Positions 11,901 through 18,276 of a stretch of DNA of 64,000 nucleotides are shown piece after piece. Each line of letters begins with the position of its first letter. The first letter of the stretch is position 1. Source of the DNA: JACSRF01 sp964504445 (GTDB lineage Bacteria > Chloroflexota > Anaerolineae > Promineifilales > Promineifilaceae); contig CAZDEO010000003.1 of assembly GCA_964504445.1 (NCBI GenBank), positions 1 through 64,000 on the forward strand. Reading direction: 5' to 3'. The position numbers and the translations under genes were made by a program. The notes beneath the pieces were generated by a model, which saw only the letters and a program-made list of their open reading frames with translations, did not search any database and was not told where the DNA came from.

Positions 11901-13500
11901 TTTGGCGGTCGCCCCGACGGAGCAGATGGTGGGGGTGGGCAACACGGCCGTTTACACCCTCACCCTGAGCAATCCCGGTCAGAGTGATGACCTGTACAGC
12001 GTGAACGTGGCCGGTCTGCCCGCCGCCTGGCTCAGCTACCCGGCCCAGGTCAACGTCCCGGCGCAAAGCGGCGTTGAGGTGGCGCTGGCGGTAACGGTTC
12101 CCGCTGCGGCGGAAGTGAGCGACTGGCCTTTCCTGGTAACGGCCGTTACCAGCAGCGGCGGCGAAGATATGGCTTCCGCCTCGCTGAGCCTGTTCAATGG
12201 GCTGGCAATGGTGATTGACCCACCTGAACAAACGGCGCAAACGGGCACGGCCGTTACCTACACATTGACCCTGACCAATAATCAATTGGCAATGGTCACT
12301 TATCAATTGTCAGCCGGTGGGTTGGCCCAGGTGGAGATGCCGGATGAGATTGAGATTGCGGGGGAAACGGCCGTTGCCATCCCCATTACCGTCACCGGCG
12401 GCGTGCCCGGCCCATTGCCCTTTACCATTACGGCCAGCGGCAGCGGTGGCAGCGCGGCGGTTGATGCGCTGTTCATTGCCAGCGGCGCGTATGGCGTTGG
12501 CCTGGCCCTGAACCCTGAAAATGGGGTAGGGGGTTCCGGGACAGCGACGGAGTTTGCCTTGAACGTCACGAACCTGGGTGGCGTGGCCGATAGCTACGCC
12601 CTGACGGTAGACGCGCCCGCCGGTTGGGGTGCGGCGCTAGAGGCGAACGGCGCGGCGGTTGATGCACTTAATCTGCCGCCGCACCTCTTTAACAGTGCTG
12701 ACCTGAATGTGCAACTGACGCCTGCGGTAACGGCCGTACCTGGCTTGTACCCCTTTGCGGTAACGGCCGTTTCCCAGGCAAACTCCGGCGTGCAGGCCAC
12801 CATTACCGGCACGGTTGAAGTGCTGCCCCTGGGCGTCGTCGTTGCCATCACCCCCGCCGCAAGGAGCTTGAGTCCGCTAGAGAGCGGTATTTGGCAGGTG
12901 ACGATTACCAATACCGGCAGCGTGGCCGACAGCTACGATCTGGCAGCGGCAGGGGTTGTGGGCCTGACGGCCGAGTTTAGCGCCGACACGGTGACGCTCA
13001 ATCCGGGCCAGTCGCAAACGGTGCAGATGAGCGCCGGTCCGCTGCCGCTGGCCTTGGCGCAAGAATACCTGTTTTGGGTAACGGCGACCTCGCAAACCAA
13101 CGAGCAGATCAGCAACAAAACGGAAGGGGCCATCACCTTTACGGGGTACGAAGGGCTGGAAGTGGCCTGGCTGCCTCCCAGCCAGACGATAAGTGGTACT
13201 TTTGACTCTGACTTTACGCTGGTGGTGACGAACACGGGCAACACATCAGCGCCGGTGACGCTGGCGCTGAGTGGCGCGGGGCTGGCGCTGGATGTGGCGT
13301 TGGGTCATGTGTCGCTGCCGCCGCAGGGGGTGGCTTATGTGCCGGTGCGGGTGGTGGCGGCTGGCCCTGGTGCGTTTGTGTTGCTGGGTACGGCCGTTGG
13401 CAGCAGTGTGCAGGTGGGGGAAACGGCCGTGTTGACCATTTTGGGCCAACAAGAACAGAAAAACAGGTTTATCTATATACCCTTTGTCATGAGAAATTAA
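2938..13500 (+). CDS. giant secreted multidomain protein: transglutaminase-like, Ig-like and FG-GAP/VCBS repeats
   Basis: 3520 residues, read from the ATG at 2938, which has GGAG at 2926-2929; an upstream GTG at 2902 lacks one. Residues 1-38 are a signal peptide. Residues ~225-355 form a transglutaminase-like core with His338 and Asp354 (HYWVEAYLPGLGWSDLDPS), but Ser266 stands where the catalytic Cys is expected (NSVDQASLLIALLRASGVPAR). Ig-like/NEW3-type sandwiches follow. Residues ~1490-1600 are a helical insert with four Cys. Residues ~1838-1907 are a 7-residue tandem repeat. Residues ~1920-2440 hold four ~120-residue beta-sandwich repeats (WLNVGF, then IDG.SQG.FD, then DL..GPHTV). Residues ~2465-2845 are FG-GAP/VCBS propeller repeats (DLNNNG, DLTGDG, DVDGDG). 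More NEW3-like domains lead to the tail RFIYIPFVMRN. It follows the FG-GAP gene by 51 bases and is probably in the same operon. A cell-surface scaffold is likely. Confidence 0.85.
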   Translation: MTNRTKAHRFLSVLVAVGLLLQTLAPAWVMMGPATAVAANNEPASGVTAVATTATTAPLAISRSQSSYTNGDGLTVTYTIHNSLPPTNAPAVTPGQTLTDTLAALDSFDLLGDPNSLRQVILVFQPTAAEVISASLPASLADGVYTFHLDDIPPLGQASVTIELDGPGSVTGPTELDNGAAGWGMVNGRSATATAPATTLWPSDMSAWLSCPVDANCADPYVIEQAAQLGQNPETLFAFVRDLSFESYGGSLRGARGTLWSAAGNSVDQASLLIALLRASGVPARYRSGLLADGDTETLILSMFPAPLGVLGYLPADNPFPQADPLQNQLLRQESSNHYWVEAYLPGLGWSDLDPSFATAQVGDRFVAAPDPTPLAELPAALRHSVNLRLKVEKYHPISGLTHSYPLDYTFSAVELVGEPVTFGHMVRTDNQSGMVFANLFHTYTPYLMLADADALLEGEPFQETITNFPLGTEIVTGEWLEIELRHPDGTVEGYEREIYDAIGYDARLNGGTISVGDGGRTDQPIISELTLFTALFAPSFVPVGVVDGEFAAAATAVTAGQSAYQQINQLAADGEIAPDEADELIAASQAISRMTRASQRVLLLQYAAAADFGTQRLGDSFLMRPYYDTPRVHLMAWETDTISGNHQVNFDLRRNNIRALPFPGQSLRGWQAFNAAYGLAAMTLESDLLQRFSPDAPVKSVANILSAAQEQGIPLEIVTPANLDDLAALTISNEAKARITADLLQNPNHFVLVPAAPVTLGDIETVGWLRGNIFSGEIIDISEEGLHIVSIEYALLLSDSLQEVAFAIIGFGQGFSGFTLSFLGDFLGRIPGDMKAAWSAALDGAEQWAMQISTEIAERMDHEWVEAYLNGAGVQGGGTFDYTVGSFSFAEFDWRVGGFNSGTSIAAAVIGSADPPLPPALAARLPEHQFHPPASGVLDVTGSGNTAVNATLQLDSFTAQGALTASWENAAQSGLPFAQLSAQGTLLVNGNTVGNGAIVANNGYLETSGAIAYQSMGAGGMGFYAPAVSGLGSGAFWGETAVTLTPANTAQLTLRGATAVLNGQIYSGTITLVTTNPIALAANGPAAAPHFASDANLSASDAALGLPPTSGSLTIGGTAVPLQNGLSLPNFNGSISISEAGPDADQVTLNGDAHYFHLATTPAASATTPGDPLTFQANISANFSDAYTVTLSAPGWAAHVAVDGSLTVTPTLTTAPGDYTLLVTAQSSLYPTAVAAVEHVVTVNPIQGVDVTIQPDPTYTIPWGEPDGAEGATNNGQVQIPEAAYRVQIVNHSSQPHTFDVTVSGLDADWLIFAGSAGQTTTQVTLPAGETTWLGLYVRPNTAVLPPPGDSHPFTVTAVAQTNPATTASDSATFVMPAVPFQRIWTEPPLLFALPETQADFTLHLHNLGNAPGSFDLAATLPSGWNLSGLQTPVTLAAGQAASQTITLAVPAAPLGSVQQVSFASPVPGQVYTQWATLNVRIVSANAAPIFAAATGCLADEAALAAALQTLAVSLVALEESCAEGCALPLRDQVVAAAQSAADYGRLLSPLGQTYTSLGAAAAHLAAQNSDADILAALPGITTAVTTLETELCTILDHRPTLRLTPWLDAALPGQTVNYDLQLTNRGRVTTTYAVTVTLPGGVQTFQQTVTPGATENTAVPTASADLGLQLLQAEVRALNTPLDYLTAQAEARLNVVDRFVQVTAVSADPPFVETGISSTTLQAEIANIAGVGLSGVVETAVVAPDGTPQWNDTIPLTLFGGPPALYDLAVVDTSGWATGVYTITADLLLDGQATAGGSGYGYLNVGQALNASHAVLPEIVAPGTVTVTTSITTAINDQLPIVNGQLPMGNGQLPMVNGQLPMGNGQLPMGNGQLPMVNGQLPMGNGQLPMVNEELSMTNEESSEITLTIDNLQLTIDNSFLRVEQDDPAIAYTGSWSSFSQNRASGGSYWRSTTAGDTAQLTFSGDWLNVGFLGGSYGGLVEISINGSSQGIFDLYRREDFTPINHTFADLGSSGPHTVTLTVLGSSNPVSLGNRVHLDYIDYRDNDPLGDGSFEQNDLRLLRSSNWVTVTHAAASGGSYIRSSAATAWLPFDGDSFSLQALAYNSAGQAQLFVDGVYLDTIDFFAPVAAGTAVTRTFSYANLGPGPHILQINTYRGTTTLDKITTPGTPPYIDPNPIPTGVTRYEEDHPAMRYDGNPYRTAPTNWWTYGVVASSGGYSMWNNTTNSTWQLDFEGVWLNVGFRSSANSGTAEIFIDGISQGLFDTANGVNSSINFTFGDLAPGPHTVEVVVASGLVMPDYMDVWDGTPLADGWYDAQLVDETSNQIQFGLKRWWGRTLNSYAYQGDYLNSGNNNNLWFIFAGNDLTLLGHNRAGSQLQVVIDGLNQGVFDMSPPPPSSNQPYALHFPDLGTGMHVVQVFAPSTARVDAFHVNPPDFASHTPQITWFDDAPSVNGPPAYSNRGIMSSIALGDLNNNGLVELVAPSSNGTLYVYRGDGQDAGGGTPLLWSTDVVGAAAEPALVDLTGDGNGEIIVVGALGTFAFTHDGTELWRNEDVTSLRSGGFSWGGPSVGNLDLDPQPEIAIAASNDALYVLDHQGNELWSVPVSSETPTTPVLADLNDDGRLDIIIGDGWDLRVYDYANSGQLLWSHTLTDTNSGGGAYGAPAVADLTGDGRPEIIINWGHRVQALRDDGTVLWTYTATNNDQFYPSPVTIADTTGDGQLNIITASAIGSTIIPNHHLLLVLNGDGTLLWQQEVADNTPSASGVAAQDLTGNGAWEILWNGSGDGFLILRGSDGQRLFNEPFTRSGTVLDYPTLGDVDGDGVADVVLGGEEGIFVFSHVGRWVNSRSIWNQHTYHISNINDNWSVPQTEPNSWELHNTYRTQTPEQNVAPAYQVDITHTVGMSNVTVLTGTFSTPPQGAPPQYVWQYQLEWYDPVNVITFASELADMQPGETRQINQGTEVTYRLPSGENRLTLPPLYVTAARILAVAPTEQMVGVGNTAVYTLTLSNPGQSDDLYSVNVAGLPAAWLSYPAQVNVPAQSGVEVALAVTVPAAAEVSDWPFLVTAVTSSGGEDMASASLSLFNGLAMVIDPPEQTAQTGTAVTYTLTLTNNQLAMVTYQLSAGGLAQVEMPDEIEIAGETAVAIPITVTGGVPGPLPFTITASGSGGSAAVDALFIASGAYGVGLALNPENGVGGSGTATEFALNVTNLGGVADSYALTVDAPAGWGAALEANGAAVDALNLPPHLFNSADLNVQLTPAVTAVPGLYPFAVTAVSQANSGVQATITGTVEVLPLGVVVAITPAARSLSPLESGIWQVTITNTGSVADSYDLAAAGVVGLTAEFSADTVTLNPGQSQTVQMSAGPLPLALAQEYLFWVTATSQTNEQISNKTEGAITFTGYEGLEVAWLPPSQTISGTFDSDFTLVVTNTGNTSAPVTLALSGAGLALDVALGHVSLPPQGVAYVPVRVVAAGPGAFVLLGTAVGSSVQVGETAVLTILGQQEQKNRFIYIPFVMRN
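8449..8700 (+). repeat. 21-bp in-frame minisatellite grading into TTGACAA-type repeats
   Basis: Eight tight 21-bp units (8449-8616) encode NGQLPMV or NGQLPMG in the order V,G,V,G,G,V,G,V (the first as NDQLPIV). Two degenerate units follow (8617-8658), then a run of TTGACAATT-like copies to ~8700 (LTIDNLQLTIDNS). The tile CAATTGCCAATGG also recurs in fragments near 12280 and at 44916-44940. Unit number is likely to vary between strains. Confidence 0.85.
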
Positions 13501-13551
13501 CGGGCTAAAGGGCCAGATTATAGATTTTTGGAAAGTAGCAACCTTACATAG

Positions 13552-13595
13552 AGACATGGCGGCATCAGGTTATTCCCCCTGGCGCCGCTGTGTCT
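13552..13595. terminator. imperfect hairpin after the giant exoprotein gene
   Basis: Arms at 13552-13569 and 13578-13595 match at 14 of 18 positions around an 8-nt loop (AGACATGGCGGCATCAGG against CCTGGCGCCGCTGTGTCT). It lies 52 bases after the stop at 13500. The following sequence TTGTGTGG is only moderately T-rich, so intrinsic termination is possible but not clear. Confidence 0.4.
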
Positions 13596-13751
13596 TTGTG
13601 TGGCTAACAGCTGTTTCCGATTAAAGCCTATGCAATTGTTTTGACGGGAAGAGGCCACCCGTGCCAGTTTATGCTATCCTCTCAATGATTGACTATTTCC
13701 CACGGAAGGACGGCCGTTTCCCACCGCCGTCCTTCCCCAAATGGAGGCAAC

Positions 13752-15614
13752 ATGATTCCCCAACGAATGGAAACCTACCTGAAAGAACGCCTGCCCCAGC
13801 GCACCTTTGACAACCGCCTTGTTGCTGATGGCGATTTGTGTTTCATGGAATTTGGCCCGCTGGACGTGGAACAATTGGCAGCCCTGGGCATTGTGGTTGA
13901 CAATCTTGGCCCGCGCCTGGTAGTCTGCATGTGGGACGCCACGTCCCCCCTGGAAATTGGTGGCTACCTGGTGGTAGACAACCTGGCTATGGGCCAGCCC
14001 TCCATGGGCGGCATCCGCATGTTACCTACGGTCACCCCGGCAGCCATCCACAACCTGGCGCGGGGCATGACCTTGAAAAATGCGGCGGCCCAACTGCCTT
14101 ACGGTGGCGGCAAGGCGGGTATTGTGGCGGAAAGGGGCTTGTCTGCCGCAGACCATACGGCCGTCGTGCGCGGATTTGCCCGCCTCATTAGGCGATATAG
14201 CAACATTTACCTGCCTGGCCCCGACGTAGGGACCAACGACGCCGACATGAAAACCGTAGCCATCGAAAATGGCCTGGATAGTGCCCTTTCTAAGCCCGTA
14301 GATATGGGTGGCAACCGCATTGATGAACTGGGCGCGGCAGCAGGGGGCACCATCATTGCCCTGGATGCCTTGCTGCACGAGATGCCCCGTCTCACAGCTT
14401 TGCCCCAATTTGCTAACTTGCATATCCCCGATCCTGCGGCTCTTACCGTCCTCATTCAAGGCTTTGGCGCCGTGGGCGCGCATGGGGCGCGCATCTTGCA
14501 AGAAATGATGCCCGGCGCCAAAGTGACCGGCATCAGCGACTTACTCGGTTATCTGTTCGATGAGAAGGGATTGCCCACCATGGAATTGTTTCACTTGTGG
14601 CAAGAACAGGGCCTGGTGACGCGCCATTTCTATCACCGGACATTGGCTGATGCTGAGGGAACCGCCACCACCAAATACGCTACTGCTCCCGATGATTTGC
14701 TGCGGGAGTCGGGATTTTGCCTGATTCCGGCAGCGCCTATTGCCCATTATTTAGATACCGACCCGGCTACTCATCCCTCTATGACCACGGACCGTATGGG
14801 CCATTGGGCGGTTATTATTGAAGGGGCCAACACCTATTCGCCAGACCCGGCGCGGAAGGCGGTGCGGGCGCGCATGGAACGGGAGGTGTACCGCCAGCGC
14901 GGTACGCTCATTGCCACTGACTATTTGGTGAATTCGGGCGGCGTTATTTTTGCCGCGCAAGAACACCTGATCAAGACGCCGGTCCATTTGCGCATTCCCG
15001 AAGAGCTATTGGGGCAGGACACGGCCGTTGACCAATGGCTGCAAGACCATGCTAACGAATTGGCAGAATTGGCGCGGGAGCGGCTGAACGCGGCTATAGC
15101 CTACCGTGACCGGGTGATCCGGCGCAACATGCGCGAGCTGGTGGACCTGCTTGTTTCTGACGCGGATATGCTGCCGGCGGAGGCTGCAGAGCAAATTGCC
15201 ATTCGCCGGATTGCTGCCCGCGAAAGCGACCGCGTGGTGGGTGATGTCATGGATCCTATTCCCACCATTGGTCTGGACAGTACGGTGCAGGATGCCGCTG
15301 CTTTGCTGGTGGCCCAAGGTAGCTCCATTTTGGCGGTGGTTGATCAGGTGGGTAAGTTGGCGGGGGTGCTTTCGGAGTGGGATATTACCCATGCCACGGC
15401 GGAAGGATTGCCCAACGACACGCTGCTGGCTCAGGTGATGACCCGCGAGGTGGTGACCGCCTCTTCCGCGGATAGTTTGCTGAGCGTCGTGCGTCGTTTG
15501 GAGCATCATGGCTACTCAGCGCTGCCGGTGGTGGATGATGGGCAGGTTAGCGGCAAAATTAGCGCCCGGCTGTTGGCGCAACGTTCGCTGCTGCGGCTAC
15601 TGCAATCGCAATAA
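13752..15614 (+). CDS. Glu/Leu/Phe/Val dehydrogenase fused to a CBS-domain pair
   Basis: 620 residues from the ATG at 13752, preceded by GGAGG with a short 4-nt spacer; a TTG at 13689 in the same frame lacks a ribosome site. Residues ~20-480 are an NAD(P)-dependent glutamate-dehydrogenase family enzyme with the dimerisation domain, the substrate-lysine motif PYGGGKAGI (Lys121), GPDVGTNDADMK, the Rossmann motif QGFGAVGAHGA and EGANTY. It would interconvert an amino acid and its 2-oxo acid plus ammonia; glutamate is the first guess. Residues ~495-615 are two CBS motifs (VGDVMDPIPTIG, VMTREVVTAS), which usually bind adenine nucleotides. Ordinary GDHs of ~420 residues lack CBS domains, so this enzyme may be gated by energy charge (inference). 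Monocistronic by position. Confidence 0.88.
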   Translation: MIPQRMETYLKERLPQRTFDNRLVADGDLCFMEFGPLDVEQLAALGIVVDNLGPRLVVCMWDATSPLEIGGYLVVDNLAMGQPSMGGIRMLPTVTPAAIHNLARGMTLKNAAAQLPYGGGKAGIVAERGLSAADHTAVVRGFARLIRRYSNIYLPGPDVGTNDADMKTVAIENGLDSALSKPVDMGGNRIDELGAAAGGTIIALDALLHEMPRLTALPQFANLHIPDPAALTVLIQGFGAVGAHGARILQEMMPGAKVTGISDLLGYLFDEKGLPTMELFHLWQEQGLVTRHFYHRTLADAEGTATTKYATAPDDLLRESGFCLIPAAPIAHYLDTDPATHPSMTTDRMGHWAVIIEGANTYSPDPARKAVRARMEREVYRQRGTLIATDYLVNSGGVIFAAQEHLIKTPVHLRIPEELLGQDTAVDQWLQDHANELAELARERLNAAIAYRDRVIRRNMRELVDLLVSDADMLPAEAAEQIAIRRIAARESDRVVGDVMDPIPTIGLDSTVQDAAALLVAQGSSILAVVDQVGKLAGVLSEWDITHATAEGLPNDTLLAQVMTREVVTASSADSLLSVVRRLEHHGYSALPVVDDGQVSGKISARLLAQRSLLRLLQSQ

Positions 15615-15665
15615 AAAGATCGGGCTGCTTGCTGCGAATATTATGCTTCATGGAGCCTTTAGCGC

Positions 15666-16262
15666 TTATTGTGTGAGCCATTGCTCGATTTGGGGGCGGG
15701 TGGCTGTCCATTGCTGATGGATAATGCCGGTCATGCCAAGTTCCTGAGCAGCGGAGACGTTTTCGGGGATGTCGTCTACGAAGAGGGTGGCTGCGGCTGT
15801 GCTGCTCAGGCGCTCAAGGGCCAGGTGATAGATGGCCGGATCAGGCTTCATGAGGCCTACCTCATTGCTCATAATTACGGCGTCTAACTGCCACAATTCT
15901 GGCACGTGTTGGCGCAGCCAGGCTACATGTAGGGCGTTGGTGTTACTGACGATGCCGACGCGCAGGTTGGCACGGCCGTGCAACGATAACGCGTAAGCCA
16001 GGGCAGGGTTATTGCGGCGCAAACCCTGGCAAAAGGCCCGGGAAAATGTCGTGTAGTCAGTGTGTGCGGCGGCAACGTGCTTTTGTTGGGCATAGAGGGC
16101 TGCGGGCGTCATGTGCCCGGTACTAAAGGGTGGGGTGCAAGCAGCGGCAATTTGTTGAAGTTTGGCAATGCTAATGTGCAGGGTGGTGGCAACGGCCGTC
16201 AGCAATTCTTGCGGGTCATAATCGATCAGAACGTTGCCCAGGTCGAACAGGATGGTTTTCAT
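15666..16262 (-). CDS. HAD-superfamily hydrolase
   Basis: 198 residues from the ATG at 16262 (MKTILFDLGNVLIDYDP); an upstream in-frame start at 16295 would add residues lying in a terminator. Motif I is FDLGNVLIDYD with the nucleophile Asp7, motif II is SNTNA, motif III includes KPDPAIYHLAL, and motif IV is VDDIPEN. The helical cap after motif I is typical of subfamily IA phosphatases and epoxide-hydrolase-like HADs. The substrate is unknown; a small phosphorylated metabolite is likely. There is no Shine-Dalgarno sequence, and CAAAAT ends six bases before the ATG, so a leaderless start is possible. Transcribed towards the GDH gene. Confidence 0.85.
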   Translation of the reverse strand: MKTILFDLGNVLIDYDPQELLTAVATTLHISIAKLQQIAAACTPPFSTGHMTPAALYAQQKHVAAAHTDYTTFSRAFCQGLRRNNPALAYALSLHGRANLRVGIVSNTNALHVAWLRQHVPELWQLDAVIMSNEVGLMKPDPAIYHLALERLSSTAAATLFVDDIPENVSAAQELGMTGIIHQQWTATRPQIEQWLTQ

Positions 16263-16293
16263 GGGGTCATTTTGGGGTCTGCATGCCGGAAAC

Positions 16294-16321
16294 AAAAAAG
16301 AGGCGAGTTAAATCGCCTCTT
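16294..16321 (-). terminator. rho-independent terminator of the phasin gene
   Basis: On the minus strand the RNA forms AAGAGGCGA/TCGCCTCTT, a perfect 9-bp stem with a 6-nt loop (16298-16306 with 16313-16321), followed by a run of T. It starts 28 bases after the stop of the phasin-like gene. Confidence 0.85.
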
Positions 16322-16349
16322 GTTATCCGTAGATTGGCTAACCACCCGC

Positions 16350-16763
16350 TTACTCTGCTTTGGCCCGCTTTAGTTCATTCACTTTGCGGTTTAGGGTGTC
16401 AATTTTCTTACCAAGTTCCGCAATGTCATCTTTCGTGGGGACGTTGAGGCGATGCAGAACGGCCGTGACGCGTTCTTCTAACTCTTGTTCGGCTTTGTCT
16501 GTCATCTCATCGGCCTGTTTTTTGCGTTTTTCCACCATTTCGTTGAAGAATTTACGGCCGTCTTGCTCAAACGCTTCACCCCGTTCCAAAAGCTTTTTGA
16601 CAAAGTCGTTGGTTTCTTCTTGTACCTCTTCTAGCAGATCCTGCCCAAAGGCAAGAAAGCCCAAACCCACTTGCAAAGCTTTTTCCATATTGCCCATGAT
16701 GGCGTTCTTTTTTTCTTCCACTACCTCGTCTATTTCAACGACGGCTTCATTAACAGTTGTCAT
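16350..16763 (-). CDS. phasin-family (PHA granule-associated) protein
   Basis: A 137-residue, highly charged, almost entirely helical protein without signal peptide. The N-terminal half holds an amphipathic helix (KNAIMGNMEKALQVGLGFLAFGQDLL), as used by phasins to coat polyhydroxyalkanoate granules. The C-terminus (VLHRLNVPTKDDIAELGKKI DTLNRKV in sequence) is the coiled-coil signature of the PhaI/PhaF-type family. GGAGG lies 7 bases before the ATG. It has a strong promoter at 16817-16845 and its own terminator, so it is a single-gene unit. No PHA synthase is in the window, so a more general stress or membrane-associated coiled-coil role remains possible. Confidence 0.72.
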   Translation of the reverse strand: MTTVNEAVVEIDEVVEEKKNAIMGNMEKALQVGLGFLAFGQDLLEEVQEETNDFVKKLLERGEAFEQDGRKFFNEMVEKRKKQADEMTDKAEQELEERVTAVLHRLNVPTKDDIAELGKKIDTLNRKVNELKRAKAE

Positions 16764-16799
16764 GATAAACCTCCAAAAATTCTCTTTCTAGTTCTATAA

Positions 16800-16845
16800 C
16801 GCGGTGCGTCAAAGAAAATATAACACACCGCGTCATGGATGTCAA
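16800..16845 (-). promoter_or_regulatory. sigma70-type promoter of the phasin gene with inverted-repeat operator
   Basis: Read on the minus strand: -35 TTGACA (16845-16840), a 17-bp spacer and -10 TATATT (16822-16817). An inverted repeat with arms CGCGGTGTGT (16832-16823) and ACGCACCGCG (16809-16800), 9 of 10 matching, brackets the -10 box, a typical place for a repressor operator. The start of transcription should be near 16810, 47 bases before the ATG. Confidence 0.75.
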
Positions 16846-16871
16846 TTAGAGAACCGTAAGATGAGGAACGT

Positions 16872-18059
16872 CTACTTCTTGTGGTGCCGCGCCGCTTCTT
16901 CGCCTTGCGCGCCAGGTTCTAAATTGCGCCAACGGAACTTAGGCAGAAATGGGTTGGGTTGATTTTCTACTGCGTCAGCGATAAGGGGGCCAAGGATCGG
17001 GGCGAATTTGAAGCCATGCCCGCTGCCGCCGGCGGCAATACTGAGACCCGCAATTTCTGGGTGGCGGTCGATCCAGAAATGTTCATCGAGGGTATCGTTA
17101 TATAGGCAGCGGCGGGTATAGGTGATGGCGGCGTCTTTGAGGAGTGGAAATGCGCCTTCTAGAAATCCGCGCAGATGGCGGATGTCCACGTCATTGACGA
17201 CCCGTTTGTCGTGAATTGGGTGTAATTCCTGGCCTGCGCCATGGTTAGCAATTTTGATTACGCCCTGGCGCGGATGAAGCGGGAAGCCGTACCAACCGCT
17301 GTTGGCGATGTCGGCGGTGAAGACGGTGAAGGTGGGAGGCTTGAAGAGGGTGGGATCGGCCGGTTTCAGATGAAAGACAGGGTGTCCGGTTGCTTTCATG
17401 AAAGGGTGCAAGTCGGGCACAATGAGGGGGGTCCAGACGCCTGCCGCCACGAGAACTTGCCCGGCATTGAACCGTTGATTTTCTTGGGTTTTGATGCCAC
17501 GGACACGGCCGTTTTCTACCACGACTTCAGTTACTGTTTGCCCGACATAGAGGGTTATGCCTGCTTCCTGAGCGCGTTGGATAAGGGTTTCCACCACGCG
17601 CCCGCTTTCGGCGTATCCCCCTTTGGCATGGTAGAAACCATCCACAAATGCGCCTGCTTTCCAGACTGGGAAACGTTCGGCAATACGCTTGCTGTCGAGC
17701 CGTTCGGGGTGGTGCCCGCGATTGAGCAGTAGATGGTAGCTTTCGTATTCAAAACCATCCGGCTCCATGGGTTGACGGGTAACCATGGTAACGCCGGTGT
17801 TGTGGTAGAGCTTTTCCGGAAACTCATTGTTCCAGTGGTGCCAGCCTTCCAGGGCTTGTTCCGTCATGGCCATGTAGGTTTCATCACGGCCGTATTCCAT
17901 TCGGATGACTTTGCTAATGTCGGTGGAGGCCGCTAGTGGATGGGGAAGCGGGCCAGGGTCGAGGACGGCCGTTTTGTAGCCTCGTTGGTGTAGTTCCAGC
18001 GCAGCCGTTATGCCAAAAATACCTGCACCGACAACCAATATATCATAAGAAGTGAGCAA
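16872..18059 (-). CDS. FAD-dependent amine/sarcosine oxidase-like protein (DAO family)
   Basis: 395 residues. The N-terminal dinucleotide-binding motif is VVGAGIFGITAALELHQRG at residues 9-27. The stretch STDISKVIRMEYGRD resembles the FAD-attachment and active-site loop of monomeric sarcosine oxidase and N-methyltryptophan oxidase. The C-terminal GGSGHGFKFAPILGPLIAD is the conserved flavin/substrate loop, and the length fits the ~390 residues of these oxidases. The reaction would be oxidative demethylation or deamination of a small secondary amine with hydrogen peroxide release; the exact substrate cannot be read. The start is TTG at 18059 with GAGG about 10 bases upstream. It is divergent from the transketolase gene, with a 217-bp shared upstream region. 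Confidence 0.8.
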   Translation of the reverse strand: MLTSYDILVVGAGIFGITAALELHQRGYKTAVLDPGPLPHPLAASTDISKVIRMEYGRDETYMAMTEQALEGWHHWNNEFPEKLYHNTGVTMVTRQPMEPDGFEYESYHLLLNRGHHPERLDSKRIAERFPVWKAGAFVDGFYHAKGGYAESGRVVETLIQRAQEAGITLYVGQTVTEVVVENGRVRGIKTQENQRFNAGQVLVAAGVWTPLIVPDLHPFMKATGHPVFHLKPADPTLFKPPTFTVFTADIANSGWYGFPLHPRQGVIKIANHGAGQELHPIHDKRVVNDVDIRHLRGFLEGAFPLLKDAAITYTRRCLYNDTLDEHFWIDRHPEIAGLSIAAGGSGHGFKFAPILGPLIADAVENQPNPFLPKFRWRNLEPGAQGEEAARHHKK

Positions 18060-18167
18060 GATAATAACCTCTTTCGCGCCATGTCGTTTGTAGGCTTGAA
18101 TGTGAACATACGGATTTAATTGTAGTGGTAAACATTAACGCGTCAAACCTGCCCTAGTTCGGCTAAT

Positions 18168-18196
18168 TTGGCATGGTGCAAAATAGATGCTACGGT
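18168..18196 (+). promoter_or_regulatory. possible extended -10 promoter of the transketolase gene
   Basis: TTGGCA (18168-18173), a 17-bp spacer, then TGC-TACGGT (-10 at 18191-18196) with the TGN extension. The leader to the ATG at 18277 would be about 75 bases. The -10 is a weak match, so this is tentative. Confidence 0.35.
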
Positions 18197-18276
18197 TAGA
18201 ATAGACGAAAAGATATAGCTCTTTAGGACAACTCGTCTGAAGTTTTTCATCCCTCTCTTTGCTAAAGGAGTCCCCC

